In this document: positions 1 to 7,160 of the stretch, one piece after another
Position numbering within the stretch: position 1 is the first letter of the stretch
Layout of the letters: each line of letters starts with the position of its first letter
Source: GCA-016699895 sp964633435
GTDB lineage: Bacteria > Patescibacteriota > Saccharimonadia > Saccharimonadales > Saccharimonadaceae
NCBI GenBank assembly: GCA_964633435.1
Contig: CAZWHA010000002.1
Coordinates: 124,001-188,000, forward strand
Direction: 5' to 3'
Length of the DNA stretch: 64,000 bases
Made by a program: the position numbers and the translations under genes
Notes under the pieces: generated by a model
The model's database searches: none
Told to the model about the DNA's origin: nothing
What the model saw: only the letters and a program-made list of their open reading frames with translations

Positions 1-148
1 TATGCAGAAACTTGGCTATCTGCTGGGCGGTGAGGAACTTATGTTCCTCGAGTAAGCGAAGTACCATTAGGTCTTTCGCATCGAGCTTTAGGTTGACTGA
101 GCCAACCTTTATGGCGGTAACACTGCGTGCTCCTACTGTAGTTTCCAT
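1..148 (-). CDS. Replication-relaxation-like protein, N-terminal part (partial)
   Basis: The gene runs off the left edge of the window. The start is an ATG at 148 with a strong GGAGGAGG ribosome site just upstream. The visible 49 residues include LDAKDLMVLRLLEEHKFLT followed by AQQIAKFL, which looks like the first winged-helix segment of the replication-relaxation family. In actinobacterial and CPR mobile elements that family commonly sits beside VirD4/TraG-like ATPases, as here. The start overlaps the end of the preceding small gene, which suggests translational coupling. The family call is by motif resemblance only; the rest of the protein is outside the window. Confidence 0.6.
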   Translation of the reverse strand, partial: METTVGARSVTAIKVGSVNLKLDAKDLMVLRLLEEHKFLTAQQIAKFLH

Positions 149-315
149 GGTAGACCTCCTCCTCGACCCCCGCCATTTTCTGCTCCGTATTGATATGCAC
201 GCAAGGCGTGCGTATCAGTCATTTTGACGTAGGCGGTGGTAACGGGGGTGAATACCTGCCGTACGGCTACTATGACGTGATGGGTGAAACGATACGTGAA
301 ATGGTTAGTTTTCAT
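133..315 (-). CDS. Small hypothetical protein (60 aa) in the conjugation-like operon
   Basis: A 60-residue reading frame starts inside the last codons of the TraG-like ATPase gene. An AGGAG site lies about 6 nt before the ATG at 315. It ends 16 nt inside the next gene. The composition is Tyr/Thr-rich at the N-terminus and Gly-rich near the C-terminus (GGGRGGGLPW). No domain is recognised. Support comes from the ribosome site and from the overlapping start/stop arrangement on both sides; the sequence itself looks weakly protein-like. It could be a coupling peptide that only moves ribosomes along the operon. Confidence 0.4.
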   Translation of the reverse strand: MKTNHFTYRFTHHVIVAVRQVFTPVTTAYVKMTDTHALRAYQYGAENGGGRGGGLPWKLQ

Positions 316-2584
316 GGGTTGCTCCTGCCGTGATCGGCGATGTTAATACAGTAGTAGTGAGGGGCGTTGCCGCTGATGCTGCCATCGGCGGATTCGCCAC
401 TGCGGTGGTCAGGCTGGTCTTTTTCAAGACCGAGGCAATATCCTGGTTGACGGATACTAGTGAACGGATTTCCTCGTCAATGTCGGCAATCGCTCGCCCG
501 TAGTTGCCAAGGCTAAACTTCTTGAAGGCTTCGACATTGTTTATCTCCCGTGGGGCTGGCAAGGTCTCGGCGGAGAGCCAGAGCTTTTGTCCGAGCCATA
601 GGGTCTGGATATACACATTGTGTCGAGGCAAGTACTTAAAGTCCTCTGCCATAAGCAGGTTGGTTTGGCTGGCGACCTGCCTTGCATCGGGATCGTTCAG
701 GGTGAAGATAACCTTGTGAGCGACGTTGGCATCAATGCCGGACAGTAGCTCCTTATCTTTCACCTGATCCCTATACTGGTGTGCCAGTGTGAAGCCAACA
801 TGGTAGCTTCGGGCTTGGCTGAGTGCGTCAGCAATGTTGAGCGGCAACGCAAGATAATCTTGCATTTCGTCAACGTACACCTTAATAATTGGTCGCTGGC
901 TTTCAGGTAGTTCTGCCTGTGCTTGGGTGAGTGCCCAAACTTGGGAGAGAATAATCGAGCCAAGAAACCTCGCACTGGTTGCACCGACCCGTGCCTTGTT
1001 GAGCGATACGAGCACAATCTTGTTACCTGTAAACAGGTCTTTCAGATCAAAGTTCGCTCGTGGCTGCCCAATGGTGCGAAGCAGCGGCTTGCGAGTCAGC
1101 ACCGTTCGTAGCTTATTCATAAGCGGAGCCGTGATCTCCTGCTGCTTGGCTGGCGACATGGCGTCGTACTGTTGCCAGAATGAACCTAAGCCAATCGGGT
1201 CATCGGCGGTTACTTGCTCGACAATCTTCCGCCGAAACGTCGGATTGTACAGCAGCGATGGCAACATCGACAGCGTCACGTTATCTGAGGTTCGAGTTAG
1301 CGTCATGAGAGCGTTGGACAGAATATCTTCTGTTCGCTGTCCCCATGAGCTGGCGAATATCTCACGAAGTACCGCCAACATACCGTCAGCGACGAGATCA
1401 GGGTCTCCGTTACTGGAGAGTGGGTTGATGCCCACCACTCGCTCCGCCATCGGGTCAATGTAGACGACATCCTTGGCTCTATCTCGGTTCATCCGAGCCA
1501 ACACCGCTGCGTTGAGGTCGCCCTTGGGGTCGATCACCAGTACACCATGTCCATCGTCAATGTCGCTGAGGATCATATTGAGCATGGCGGTACTTTTACC
1601 GACACCCGTTGGCCCAAGTAGCAAGGTGTGACGGAGCGAATCCATCGCCGAGATACCAATAGGTATCCGCTTCGATGGGTCGTTTGTCACCGCAAAGCCC
1701 TTGGTCGAGCCGTTCATCGGTGTTGGCACACGCAGTGATACAGGGTGAAGATGCGGCACTCCAGGGAGATTTGCTTCACCGTACGGTACGGCGAGTACAC
1801 AGGCAACCTCGCTGCTCGACAGCGTATGATACCACCTGTGTGGTCGGATGAGGTCAGTCATATGGCGAGTGATGTTTTGACCCATAAGGTCAATCTCCAC
1901 GCCAGCGGCTTCCATCATCTTGAGACCACTTGCCAGTTGTTCAATGAGCCAGTTGGCACGAATGGTGGTGCTGGCAATTGCTCCTACACGGACATCGGCT
2001 TTGAAGCCGTGCATACTGTAGCGTCGTTGCAAGTTGGCTTGCATTTCACGAGGCAGCGGCACGCTTCCGTTAAAGAACTCTTGCATCCGTGTGGTGCGAG
2101 GGTCACGCAGGTTCTTGGAAATCTCACGAGGGCGTATTCGTCTACCGAGCACAACCTGCAAGACCAAGCCCTCTCCCTGCTTAATAGCTGCCATTGCTGA
2201 CAAGATATTCAGGGAGATAAGGCTCATGCGGTCGGTGTTCAGAGCAAGGCTGGGGTGTCCGAGGGACACCCGATCTGCCTTCATGAGTTTGCCTCGTCTT
2301 GCAGCCATTTCCTCGCTAGGGATATGGCTGAGCGTCGTACCGACTGCCGTGGATTCCAGAATTCGCTTGAGTTCTGGAACGTAGGCTGGTCGGGTGGCGA
2401 CGTAAAATGCGACGGCTTCTCCATAGGTAGTGCGAGTTTCAAATATAACGTCGCTTCCTAGGTCGTCGCTGGCGAGCTGCTCCAGAAAGTTCTGAATCTG
2501 CTCGGCTTGCACGGGTCGCTTCCAATGGATCTGTTGCCAGACCCATGGATGTTCCTCCGTTTTGTGTAATGGGTTAATACGCAT
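305..2584 (-). CDS. TraG/VirD4-like conjugative ATPase (type IV coupling protein family)
   Basis: This 759-residue P-loop ATPase resembles the coupling proteins and DNA-transfer ATPases of conjugative elements. A Walker A motif (LLLGPTGVGKST) lies near residues 320-330, followed by a Walker B-type VLVIDPKGDL about 20 residues later. A TraM-recognition-like C-terminal half has YVDEMQDYLALP near residue 566 and a conserved AHQYRDQ. By family knowledge such proteins pump DNA through a mating channel at the membrane. No transmembrane helices are evident, so it may rely on the 65-aa membrane protein encoded just upstream. The start chosen is the ATG at 2584, with GGAGG 6 nt before it, rather than a longer in-frame ATG at 2650 that lacks a site. 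It overlaps the upstream gene by 11 nt. Confidence 0.82.
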   Translation of the reverse strand: MRINPLHKTEEHPWVWQQIHWKRPVQAEQIQNFLEQLASDDLGSDVIFETRTTYGEAVAFYVATRPAYVPELKRILESTAVGTTLSHIPSEEMAARRGKLMKADRVSLGHPSLALNTDRMSLISLNILSAMAAIKQGEGLVLQVVLGRRIRPREISKNLRDPRTTRMQEFFNGSVPLPREMQANLQRRYSMHGFKADVRVGAIASTTIRANWLIEQLASGLKMMEAAGVEIDLMGQNITRHMTDLIRPHRWYHTLSSSEVACVLAVPYGEANLPGVPHLHPVSLRVPTPMNGSTKGFAVTNDPSKRIPIGISAMDSLRHTLLLGPTGVGKSTAMLNMILSDIDDGHGVLVIDPKGDLNAAVLARMNRDRAKDVVYIDPMAERVVGINPLSSNGDPDLVADGMLAVLREIFASSWGQRTEDILSNALMTLTRTSDNVTLSMLPSLLYNPTFRRKIVEQVTADDPIGLGSFWQQYDAMSPAKQQEITAPLMNKLRTVLTRKPLLRTIGQPRANFDLKDLFTGNKIVLVSLNKARVGATSARFLGSIILSQVWALTQAQAELPESQRPIIKVYVDEMQDYLALPLNIADALSQARSYHVGFTLAHQYRDQVKDKELLSGIDANVAHKVIFTLNDPDARQVASQTNLLMAEDFKYLPRHNVYIQTLWLGQKLWLSAETLPAPREINNVEAFKKFSLGNYGRAIADIDEEIRSLVSVNQDIASVLKKTSLTTAVANPPMAASAATPLTTTVLTSPITAGATHEN

Positions 2585-2771
2585 CTCGATCCTCCAGTAC
2601 CGCTCGTTTAGCGATGCTTTCGAGTACCACCCAGATGAAGAGGACGGCAATCCAATACAGGATTGTTTGACCCCAAGACCTGAAGAGGATACAAGGTAAG
2701 ATAGCGAGGATGACGAATGAAAGCCAGCCTGCTTCGGCGAATCGGATGCGTAGTAAAGTGGTTAAATACAT
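2574..2771 (-). CDS. Small membrane protein (65 aa), operon partner of the TraG-like ATPase
   Basis: A 65-residue protein with two hydrophobic segments (about residues 16-31 and 35-51) and a charged tail ending LEDRDAY. The start at 2771 is supported by AAGGAG 9 nt upstream; a longer in-frame start at 2840 has no site. Its last 11 nt overlap the start of the TraG-like ATPase, so the two are probably translated together. It may be a membrane subunit of the transfer machinery (PrgI-sized proteins occur in this position). That role is inferred from context alone and no homology is recognised. Confidence 0.6.
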   Translation of the reverse strand: MYLTTLLRIRFAEAGWLSFVILAILPCILFRSWGQTILYWIAVLFIWVVLESIAKRAVLEDRDAY

Positions 2772-2868
2772 AGAAATTTTCTCCTTAAAAATGAGTAAAT
2801 GGTTAATTAGTTGGGTGTGTTGAGCCGTCCCTGTAGACAAAGTAGTCTACAGAACGGCCAAGCACAGA

Positions 2869-3444
2869 TTAGGCGTCAGACGGTACGGGATAGCCGAAAT
2901 CTGCGAACGATACATCGCTCTTAATTTCGTTACCCCAGACGTCGTAGCCGTGTTCTTTGCGTCTTGCAAAGAGTTCGAGCTTTTTGCCGCTGCCGAGCTG
3001 TCCTGAGACTCGCTCGATGATGGCATAGAGTTCTTCTGGTTTGTGGCTGTGATCCTGAAGCGGAGCGAACATCCACGTTGGTTGTGAGCGGAAGCCCACA
3101 GGGGCTTTACCTCTCGTACCGAGAAGAACATGCTCAGTGGCATTGCGTAGGTAGTTGCCGAGCGTAAAGCGTGGCTTGCACCATGTGAGAATGCTGCGAG
3201 GCGTATAGCCCCACGCTTCCAGCACATCGTAGCCGTGGCGGAGGGTGGCGTTTGTCACCCAGAGCCAACAGTGGCTGTCGTCAGCAGTAACGCTCTTGAT
3301 TGCGTCACCCATATCCTTGATGTCTTGAAGTGACATAAGGTTATAGTGCTTTTCAGCTCCACGCTTCTTACCTTTTTGCTCGATATCCCATGGTGGGTCG
3401 GCAACGAGTACGTCGTACTTCGGCGAAGTAGTAGTGTCTGTCAT
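2869..3444 (-). CDS. MT-A70 family N6-adenine methyltransferase (orphan)
   Basis: A 191-residue SAM-dependent methyltransferase. The catalytic DPPW motif is at residues 16-19 of the chosen product, followed by LWVTNATLRHGYDVLEAWGY and TWCKPRFTLGNYLRNATEHVL, all typical of the MT-A70 family. In bacteria these enzymes usually methylate adenine in DNA and are carried by phages and integrative elements without a cognate nuclease. The start is the ATG at 3444, preceded by a GGAAAGGAAA purine-rich site. A 25-bp box shared with two other genes in the island lies about 115 nt upstream. No restriction partner is adjacent; the type III system is 4 kb away and has its own Mod. Confidence 0.85.
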   Translation of the reverse strand: MTDTTTSPKYDVLVADPPWDIEQKGKKRGAEKHYNLMSLQDIKDMGDAIKSVTADDSHCWLWVTNATLRHGYDVLEAWGYTPRSILTWCKPRFTLGNYLRNATEHVLLGTRGKAPVGFRSQPTWMFAPLQDHSHKPEELYAIIERVSGQLGSGKKLELFARRKEHGYDVWGNEIKSDVSFADFGYPVPSDA

Positions 3445-3560
3445 GTCGTTTCCTTTCCTTTCTACCAAGCGGATAGTTGTTTCTAGCTTTTTCGAGAAAC
3501 AAACCTCGCCTGATGAAGGTAGTAAACAAGATGCAAGAACATTGTTTAATGTTTTTTGCA

Positions 3561-3585
3561 AAAGTGTTACAGAGTGACTAGGACA
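3561..3585 (-). repeat. 25-bp upstream box, copy A (before the MT-A70 gene)
   Basis: The plus strand reads AAAGTGTTACA GAG TGAC TAGGACA. It matches copy C (7088-7112) at 22 of 25 positions and copy B (5104-5128) at about 18. It lies about 116 nt upstream of the ATG at 3444. Read on the coding strand, it may be a promoter (TAGTCA as a -35-like element) or an operator. Confidence 0.6.
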
Positions 3586-3612
3586 CTTTTTCCATACACC
3601 TAACAGATACAA

Positions 3613-3636
3613 AAACGCCTAAATCAATAGGCGTTT
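3613..3636 (-). terminator. Rho-independent-type hairpin
   Basis: A perfect 9-bp stem, AAACGCCTA / TAGGCGTTT, with a 6-nt loop, followed on the minus strand by a run of T. It would end any minus-strand transcript arriving from the 3640-4420 region. Confidence 0.6.
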
Positions 3637-4420
3637 GCATACTTTAAGTGATTACCCCAAAAGTGGGGTACGGAAAGTCTCAATTGTATAAAAAGAGTCA
3701 AACTAGAATGCAACGCTAAAAGACGCACCCTCTACAGTAGAGCGGGTACGCAGTATCTGCTAGATGAATGATGTGAAAGAGAATTTGTTTTTAGGTTAAA
3801 CAAAAAGCTCCTCTAGCTAAGAGTGAGCCGTATGGTATACCGCTAGGAGCTACTCTGCCGAGGCAAAATAGGCTAGCATGTGAATTAATTCAGTATGAGT
3901 AGGTAACTAGTGTTCTAGCTCATGGTTCAACATATTACCATAAACGTAATAGAAAAGCAAGAGCAAAACGATTGTTTTCGCTATATATAGCGGGATATAG
4001 CAAAATCTCTACGCTATATCCATATACTTGCACATACCGAAATATCCATAGGATCACTGACATAATCTTAGCCAGTAAAATATAGATACTGTCCTTTTAG
4101 AGACCGTATGACCCGAGCGTCCAGAGTGAGCATACCAATAGCGGGATGTATGTCTTTAGATATCCCTTCTCAAACTCGACTGATTGTCGGGTGCTGCATT
4201 CTAGTTTGTTAAGGATGCTCCACGAATAGAGACCTAATTCAACCGATATGAGAGTTTGCAAGGAGGTATTGCCTCGCTCCCTCTCCACGGTCGACTTCTA
4301 TTCGGCATAATAGCATTGCTTATTTTAGGGTGCAAGCATGTGCGTGTTAAAAGTCTTTGTGAAATATATAACATAAAAAAAGAGGACGCCATCACAGCAT
4401 CCTCTCTTCGCACTTACTGC
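3637..4420. other. Long non-coding stretch with hairpins and palindromes
   Basis: No convincing gene is visible in nearly 800 nt. There is a perfect hairpin TACCCC/GGGGTA (3652-3669) and a CTCTA/TAGAG hairpin near 3731-3743. A terminator-like structure with AGCTC/GAGCT and CTAGC/GCTAG stems (3806-3851) has a T run on the minus strand. A palindrome CGCTATATATAGCG (3979-3992) is followed immediately by the inverted repeat GGATATAGC / GCTATATCC (3993-4021). This could hold a small RNA, an operator or a recombination or origin site. A 63-codon GTG frame at 4097-4288 was not accepted as a gene. Confidence 0.4.
3979..4021. repeat. CGCTATAT palindrome cluster
   Basis: A 14-bp palindrome CGCTATATATAGCG abuts a 9-bp inverted repeat GGATATAGC/GCTATATCC with an 11-nt spacer. 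Four CTATAT half-sites within 43 bp suggest binding by a dimeric regulator, recombinase or initiator. No partner protein is identifiable. Confidence 0.5.
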
Positions 4421-4978
4421 TTACTCTCTTCCGTACAACCGTTCCATGGCATGTCTGTGTACCTCTTGTGAGATAACATCAGACGCCAATCTTGTGTCTG
4501 CGGCGATCCTCCACTGTGTGACCTTTGCTAGTTCTTGGTCAGTGATAGCCTTACTATCAGATGGAGAAAAGTACGATATTGTGACGTTTCCATAAGGAGT
4601 TGTCGTATTCCATCGGATATTTGACCTGAGGGGTATATGTTTTAGCGGTCGGAGCGACATTGGTATGCCGTAAAGATCACAGAGGTCTTTGTAGCTTGCC
4701 GACACATATCCAAACTGTTCCTGTGGTACTGATGAATACGGAGACAGCTTATCGCAATTACTCATCTCTGCATAGGTGCGGTAATAGCGTTGTATGTTCC
4801 GTACGACTTCCTCGGGCATGCCTGCATGCTGTGCGATCTGAGCTACATTGAACATGTCGATACTGCCGTATCCACGTACTCGCTCGTAATCACTAAAATA
4901 CTCCTCATATATCTCTGCGATAGATTCTTCATCTCCGCCGTATCGATCACGATTCGTATCTTGCTGTACTGTTGTCAT
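4421..4978 (-). CDS. Hypothetical protein, paralogue of the gene at 6469-6966
   Basis: A 185-residue protein of unknown function. It shares an ordered set of motifs with the 165-aa protein at 6469-6966. Near the N-terminus is DMFNVAQIAQHAGMPEEVV (partner: NMFDVKAVEAYSGLSREVI), then a Y-R-Y/H-Y segment, then DLCDLYGIP (partner: DIVAVYGKP). Toward the C-terminus is a W...T..G.V/A pattern leading to TQWRIAADT (partner: TQWHIGGHG). The ATG at 4978 is preceded by AGAAAGGGATAAAAACCC. The upstream region shares two conserved blocks with its paralogue's leader. No catalytic motif is recognised. Small phage proteins have a similar look, but no family can be named. Confidence 0.65.
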   Translation of the reverse strand: MTTVQQDTNRDRYGGDEESIAEIYEEYFSDYERVRGYGSIDMFNVAQIAQHAGMPEEVVRNIQRYYRTYAEMSNCDKLSPYSSVPQEQFGYVSASYKDLCDLYGIPMSLRPLKHIPLRSNIRWNTTTPYGNVTISYFSPSDSKAITDQELAKVTQWRIAADTRLASDVISQEVHRHAMERLYGRE

Positions 4979-5103
4979 GGGTTTTTATCCCTTTCTAGAG
5001 CGTAAGCTCCGTATTGTTAATATGCTCCAGCTCGCACCACGTAGGGGCGAAGTGGATAGTGTTAGTCTACGGGCTTAACAGAGAGAAGGGGATATTTTTA
5101 TAT

Positions 5104-5128
5104 AAAGTGCTGTGGGGTGACAAGGACA
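5104..5128 (-). repeat. 25-bp upstream box, copy B (before the gene at 4421-4978)
   Basis: The plus strand reads AAAGTGCTGTG GGGTGAC AAGGACA, about 18 of 25 positions identical to copy A. It lies about 125 nt upstream of the ATG at 4978. On the coding strand it reads TGTCCTTGTCAC..., giving a TTGTCA hexamer. Confidence 0.5.
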
Positions 5129-5160
5129 TAATTACGCCCATTGCAACAGATACGAATACA

Positions 5161-5188
5161 AAAAGAAAAAGCCCGCTTGCACGGACTT
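5161..5188 (-). terminator. Terminator downstream of the 5269-5886 gene
   Basis: The stem AAGCCCG/CGGACTT (one mismatch) has a 6-nt loop, and the minus strand continues TTTCTTTTT. It lies 80 nt past the stop codon at 5269. A further hairpin AGCGTT/AACGCT is at about 5194-5215. Confidence 0.6.
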
Positions 5189-5268
5189 CCTCCCAGCGTT
5201 TCCACCACAGAACGCTTGTGTCTATTGTAGTGTGTTATCTTCAGTCTGTGAAATACTGCATGTAGCGA

Positions 5269-5886
5269 CTATGACGCTGAGATAAGAAACATGGGCGTCG
5301 TATCGCACGCTTCCGCATCGTTGCACATCTTACCACTTTGTCCGAGTTGCTTCACTTTGCTAATAAGTGATTCAAAACGTTCAAGTGAATCACTATACCG
5401 CTTAAGATCTCCAAGTTGCTTAGTGTAGTCGCTCGCTTTACGAACGATTTCGTCTCTTTCTGTTGTTTCTATAGTGCTGTTGATATTACTGTAGTGGATT
5501 TCGTCGACGTTCTTGATGAGTGCCAACAAGATGATAGCGTTACTCTCCATGTTGACCTCGTAGTTTATCTGTTTATAGCTAGGGAACGATTCATCGGAGA
5601 AGTTGATCCGCAAAATATAGGGCTTTTCGGTCGTCTCTAACTCAATAGTAAACGGTGCTATATCTTGCACACGAAGGGCGTCAAGCAGAGCAAGATCTGC
5701 CGAGGCATCACCGATATAATCATGTCGAAGGGTGTACACCTTCTCGGTCGCAGAAGACGTACTGCTAACAGTCGGTGTGTCTTTATTGTTGTTGAGCAGC
5801 AGTGCAATACAGACAACTACTGCGAGCAGAGTAGCAATAACGGCAGTGATAATAATTAACTTCTTCTTGCTATTAGCCTTATTCAT
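5269..5886 (-). CDS. Membrane-anchored extracytoplasmic protein, hypothetical
   Basis: A 205-residue protein with a Lys-rich start (MNKANSKKK), one hydrophobic segment at about residues 10-31, then a Ser/Thr-rich linker and a soluble domain. The layout is that of a signal-anchored exported protein. Three cysteines are present, one in the membrane segment and two near the C-terminus (CNDAEACD), which may pair outside the cell. The ATG at 5886 lies 9 nt after a TATAAT box (5895-5900) and has only a weak purine stretch, so its mRNA leader is very short. A terminator follows at 5161-5188. No family is recognised. Confidence 0.6.
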   Translation of the reverse strand: MNKANSKKKLIIITAVIATLLAVVVCIALLLNNNKDTPTVSSTSSATEKVYTLRHDYIGDASADLALLDALRVQDIAPFTIELETTEKPYILRINFSDESFPSYKQINYEVNMESNAIILLALIKNVDEIHYSNINSTIETTERDEIVRKASDYTKQLGDLKRYSDSLERFESLISKVKQLGQSGKMCNDAEACDTTPMFLISAS

Positions 5887-5908
5887 CTCACTTTTATTAT
5901 AGCAAAAC

Positions 5909-5938
5909 AAAAAAGCGACACCGTTTCCAGTGTCGCTT
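5909..5938 (-). terminator. Terminator after the 5991-6966 gene pair
   Basis: A perfect 9-bp stem AAGCGACAC/GTGTCGCTT with an 8-nt loop is followed on the minus strand by TTTTTTG. It separates the two-gene unit 6966-5991 from the next gene, whose TATAAT box lies directly beyond. Confidence 0.75.
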
Positions 5939-5990
5939 CTATCGCTAATGGCAAGTATCTCGGTCTTCTGTTATGCAATGTAATGCACTG

Positions 5991-6467
5991 CTAGTTATGA
6001 CAATCTACCTGCACTACCCACAACCTTGAGGTATCTTTTAAATACCGATCAAGGGCTGTCTTGTTTGTAATGGCGTCGCCATTCTCGTCATAGAGCTGAC
6101 TTGCATTTGCATAGTAGCCACTCGCTAGTCCAAACTGGAAGCGTGACAGAAAGTGTCCGTCAACTTGCTTAAACTCCTCATTGAATATCTGCTCATCGGT
6201 ATAGCCGTCAAGCATGAGTCGTATGGTAGCAAGTGCTCGCTTGAACTCCATAAACTGACCGTTCATAGCATCATGTACTATGCGTTGTCCTTTCTTGGTG
6301 TTTAGGCGAATCGGTTTCCAGCAATTCTTCCATCGGCTACGTTCTGCCGTATCGTGATACCAGTCGAACTCGTGCATCTCAACAAGGTTGTCGAGTGTAT
6401 CGATCACTTTAGTGGTTGCTTGGTGGGCATAATCTGCCTCGACAATAAATCGTACTAGATAGTGCAT
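5991..6467 (-). CDS. Hypothetical protein, coupled downstream of the 6469-6966 gene
   Basis: A 158-residue soluble protein starting MHYLVRFIVEADYAHQ. The ATG at 6467 lies one nucleotide after the TAG of the preceding gene, and GGAGG sits inside that gene's last codons 8 nt upstream, so the pair is translationally coupled. The N-terminal beta strand followed by helix (YLVRFIVEAD..QATTKVIDTLDNLV) and the tail strand RLWVVQVDCHN suggest a compact alpha/beta fold. No catalytic motif or known family is recognised. Confidence 0.6.
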   Translation of the reverse strand: MHYLVRFIVEADYAHQATTKVIDTLDNLVEMHEFDWYHDTAERSRWKNCWKPIRLNTKKGQRIVHDAMNGQFMEFKRALATIRLMLDGYTDEQIFNEEFKQVDGHFLSRFQFGLASGYYANASQLYDENGDAITNKTALDRYLKDTSRLWVVQVDCHN

Positions 6468-6468
6468 G

Positions 6469-6966
6469 CTATTTTCCTCCGATCCGTTCTTTGGTGTAGT
6501 CGTGGATTGCTGTTTGTATCTCTTCGAATACAGCTTTTCCGTGACCATGACCGCCAATGTGCCATTGTGTAATAGCTCTTGCGTCTAGTCCCTTTTCGCC
6601 GAGGTAGGCTTTGCCATCCTTGTAGTTGTAAAGCGTCGCAACACCGTGCTTCGTCTCGATGACCCACTGTACGTCGATCTTGTTTTCAGGTAGCCGTGTG
6701 AATGGTTTGCCGTATACCGCTACGATGTCGTCGTAGTTTGCAAGAATTGTGCCGATGCCATGTGTGCCGTTTATGACGTGTGCCATACTAGCGTACTTCC
6801 CGTCGTAGAGCCACTTTCTGTAAGCAGAATAATGCTCCATGATTTCAAGAATTACTTCTCTAGACAATCCGCTATACGCTTCCACTGCTTTCACATCAAA
6901 CATGTTAGTGACACCGCTTAGGCGTACCTCCTCATATGACATGAAGTCCTGTCTCGTTACTTCCAT
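6469..6966 (-). CDS. Hypothetical protein, paralogue of the gene at 4421-4978
   Basis: A 165-residue protein starting MEVTRQDFMSYEEV. The start at 6966 follows AGAAAGGAACAAT. The motifs shared with the 185-aa protein at 4421-4978 are NMFDV...SGLSREVILEIMEHY, DIVAVYGKP and TQWHIGGHG. A YNYKDGKAYLG segment leads into the TQWHIGG motif, giving the beta-rich pattern of many small phage proteins. The N-terminal half has a helix-turn-helix-like spacing (VKAVEAYSGLSREVILEIMEHY), so DNA binding is possible. Its leader contains the 25-bp box, a TTCGTCCCTACGAGGTG block and a GGAGC-ACTA-GCTCC hairpin directly before the ribosome site. The function is unknown. Confidence 0.62.
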   Translation of the reverse strand: MEVTRQDFMSYEEVRLSGVTNMFDVKAVEAYSGLSREVILEIMEHYSAYRKWLYDGKYASMAHVINGTHGIGTILANYDDIVAVYGKPFTRLPENKIDVQWVIETKHGVATLYNYKDGKAYLGEKGLDARAITQWHIGGHGHGKAVFEEIQTAIHDYTKERIGGK

Positions 6967-7087
6967 ATTGTTCCTTTCTGGAGCTAGTGCTCCCGTTTTG
7001 TTAATGATCACCTCGTAGGGACGAAGTTGTCCGTAAGAGGATGGCATTATCTTAACGGTATGAACATGAAAGGTGGATGTTTTAATG

Positions 7088-7112
7088 GAAAGTGTTACAT
7101 AGCGACAAGGAC
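7088..7112 (-). repeat. 25-bp upstream box, copy C (before the gene at 6469-6966)
   Basis: The plus strand reads AAAGTGTTACA TAG CGAC AAGGACA, 22 of 25 positions identical to copy A. It lies about 122 nt upstream of the ATG at 6966. It overlaps the edge of the perfect hairpin at 7107-7136. Confidence 0.6.
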
Positions 7113-7136
7113 AGCTCCGTATCTGGAGCTGTCCTT
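7107..7136. terminator. Perfect 12-bp hairpin between res and the upstream box
   Basis: A 12-bp perfect stem AAGGACAGCTCC/GGAGCTGTCCTT with a 6-nt loop, 25 nt beyond the Res stop codon. On the minus strand it lacks a T run, so it may be a weak terminator or an RNA stabiliser. Its AAGGACA arm is part of the 25-bp box. Confidence 0.5.
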
Positions 7137-7160
7137 GGTTTTATGGGTGTATGTATGGTT

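Noticed and set aside
927..1463. 178-codon plus-strand frame opposite the TraG-like ATPase
   Set aside because: It is antisense to clear ATPase motifs and is very Ser/Arg-rich, typical of a shadow frame.
4097..4288. 63-codon minus-strand frame in the non-coding stretch
   Set aside because: It starts at GTG without a ribosome site, no domain, and lies in a region of palindromes; coding potential looks poor.
7107..7136. Strong intrinsic terminator for res
   Set aside because: The 12-bp stem is perfect but the minus strand lacks a T run after it, so it is reported as a hairpin of uncertain role.
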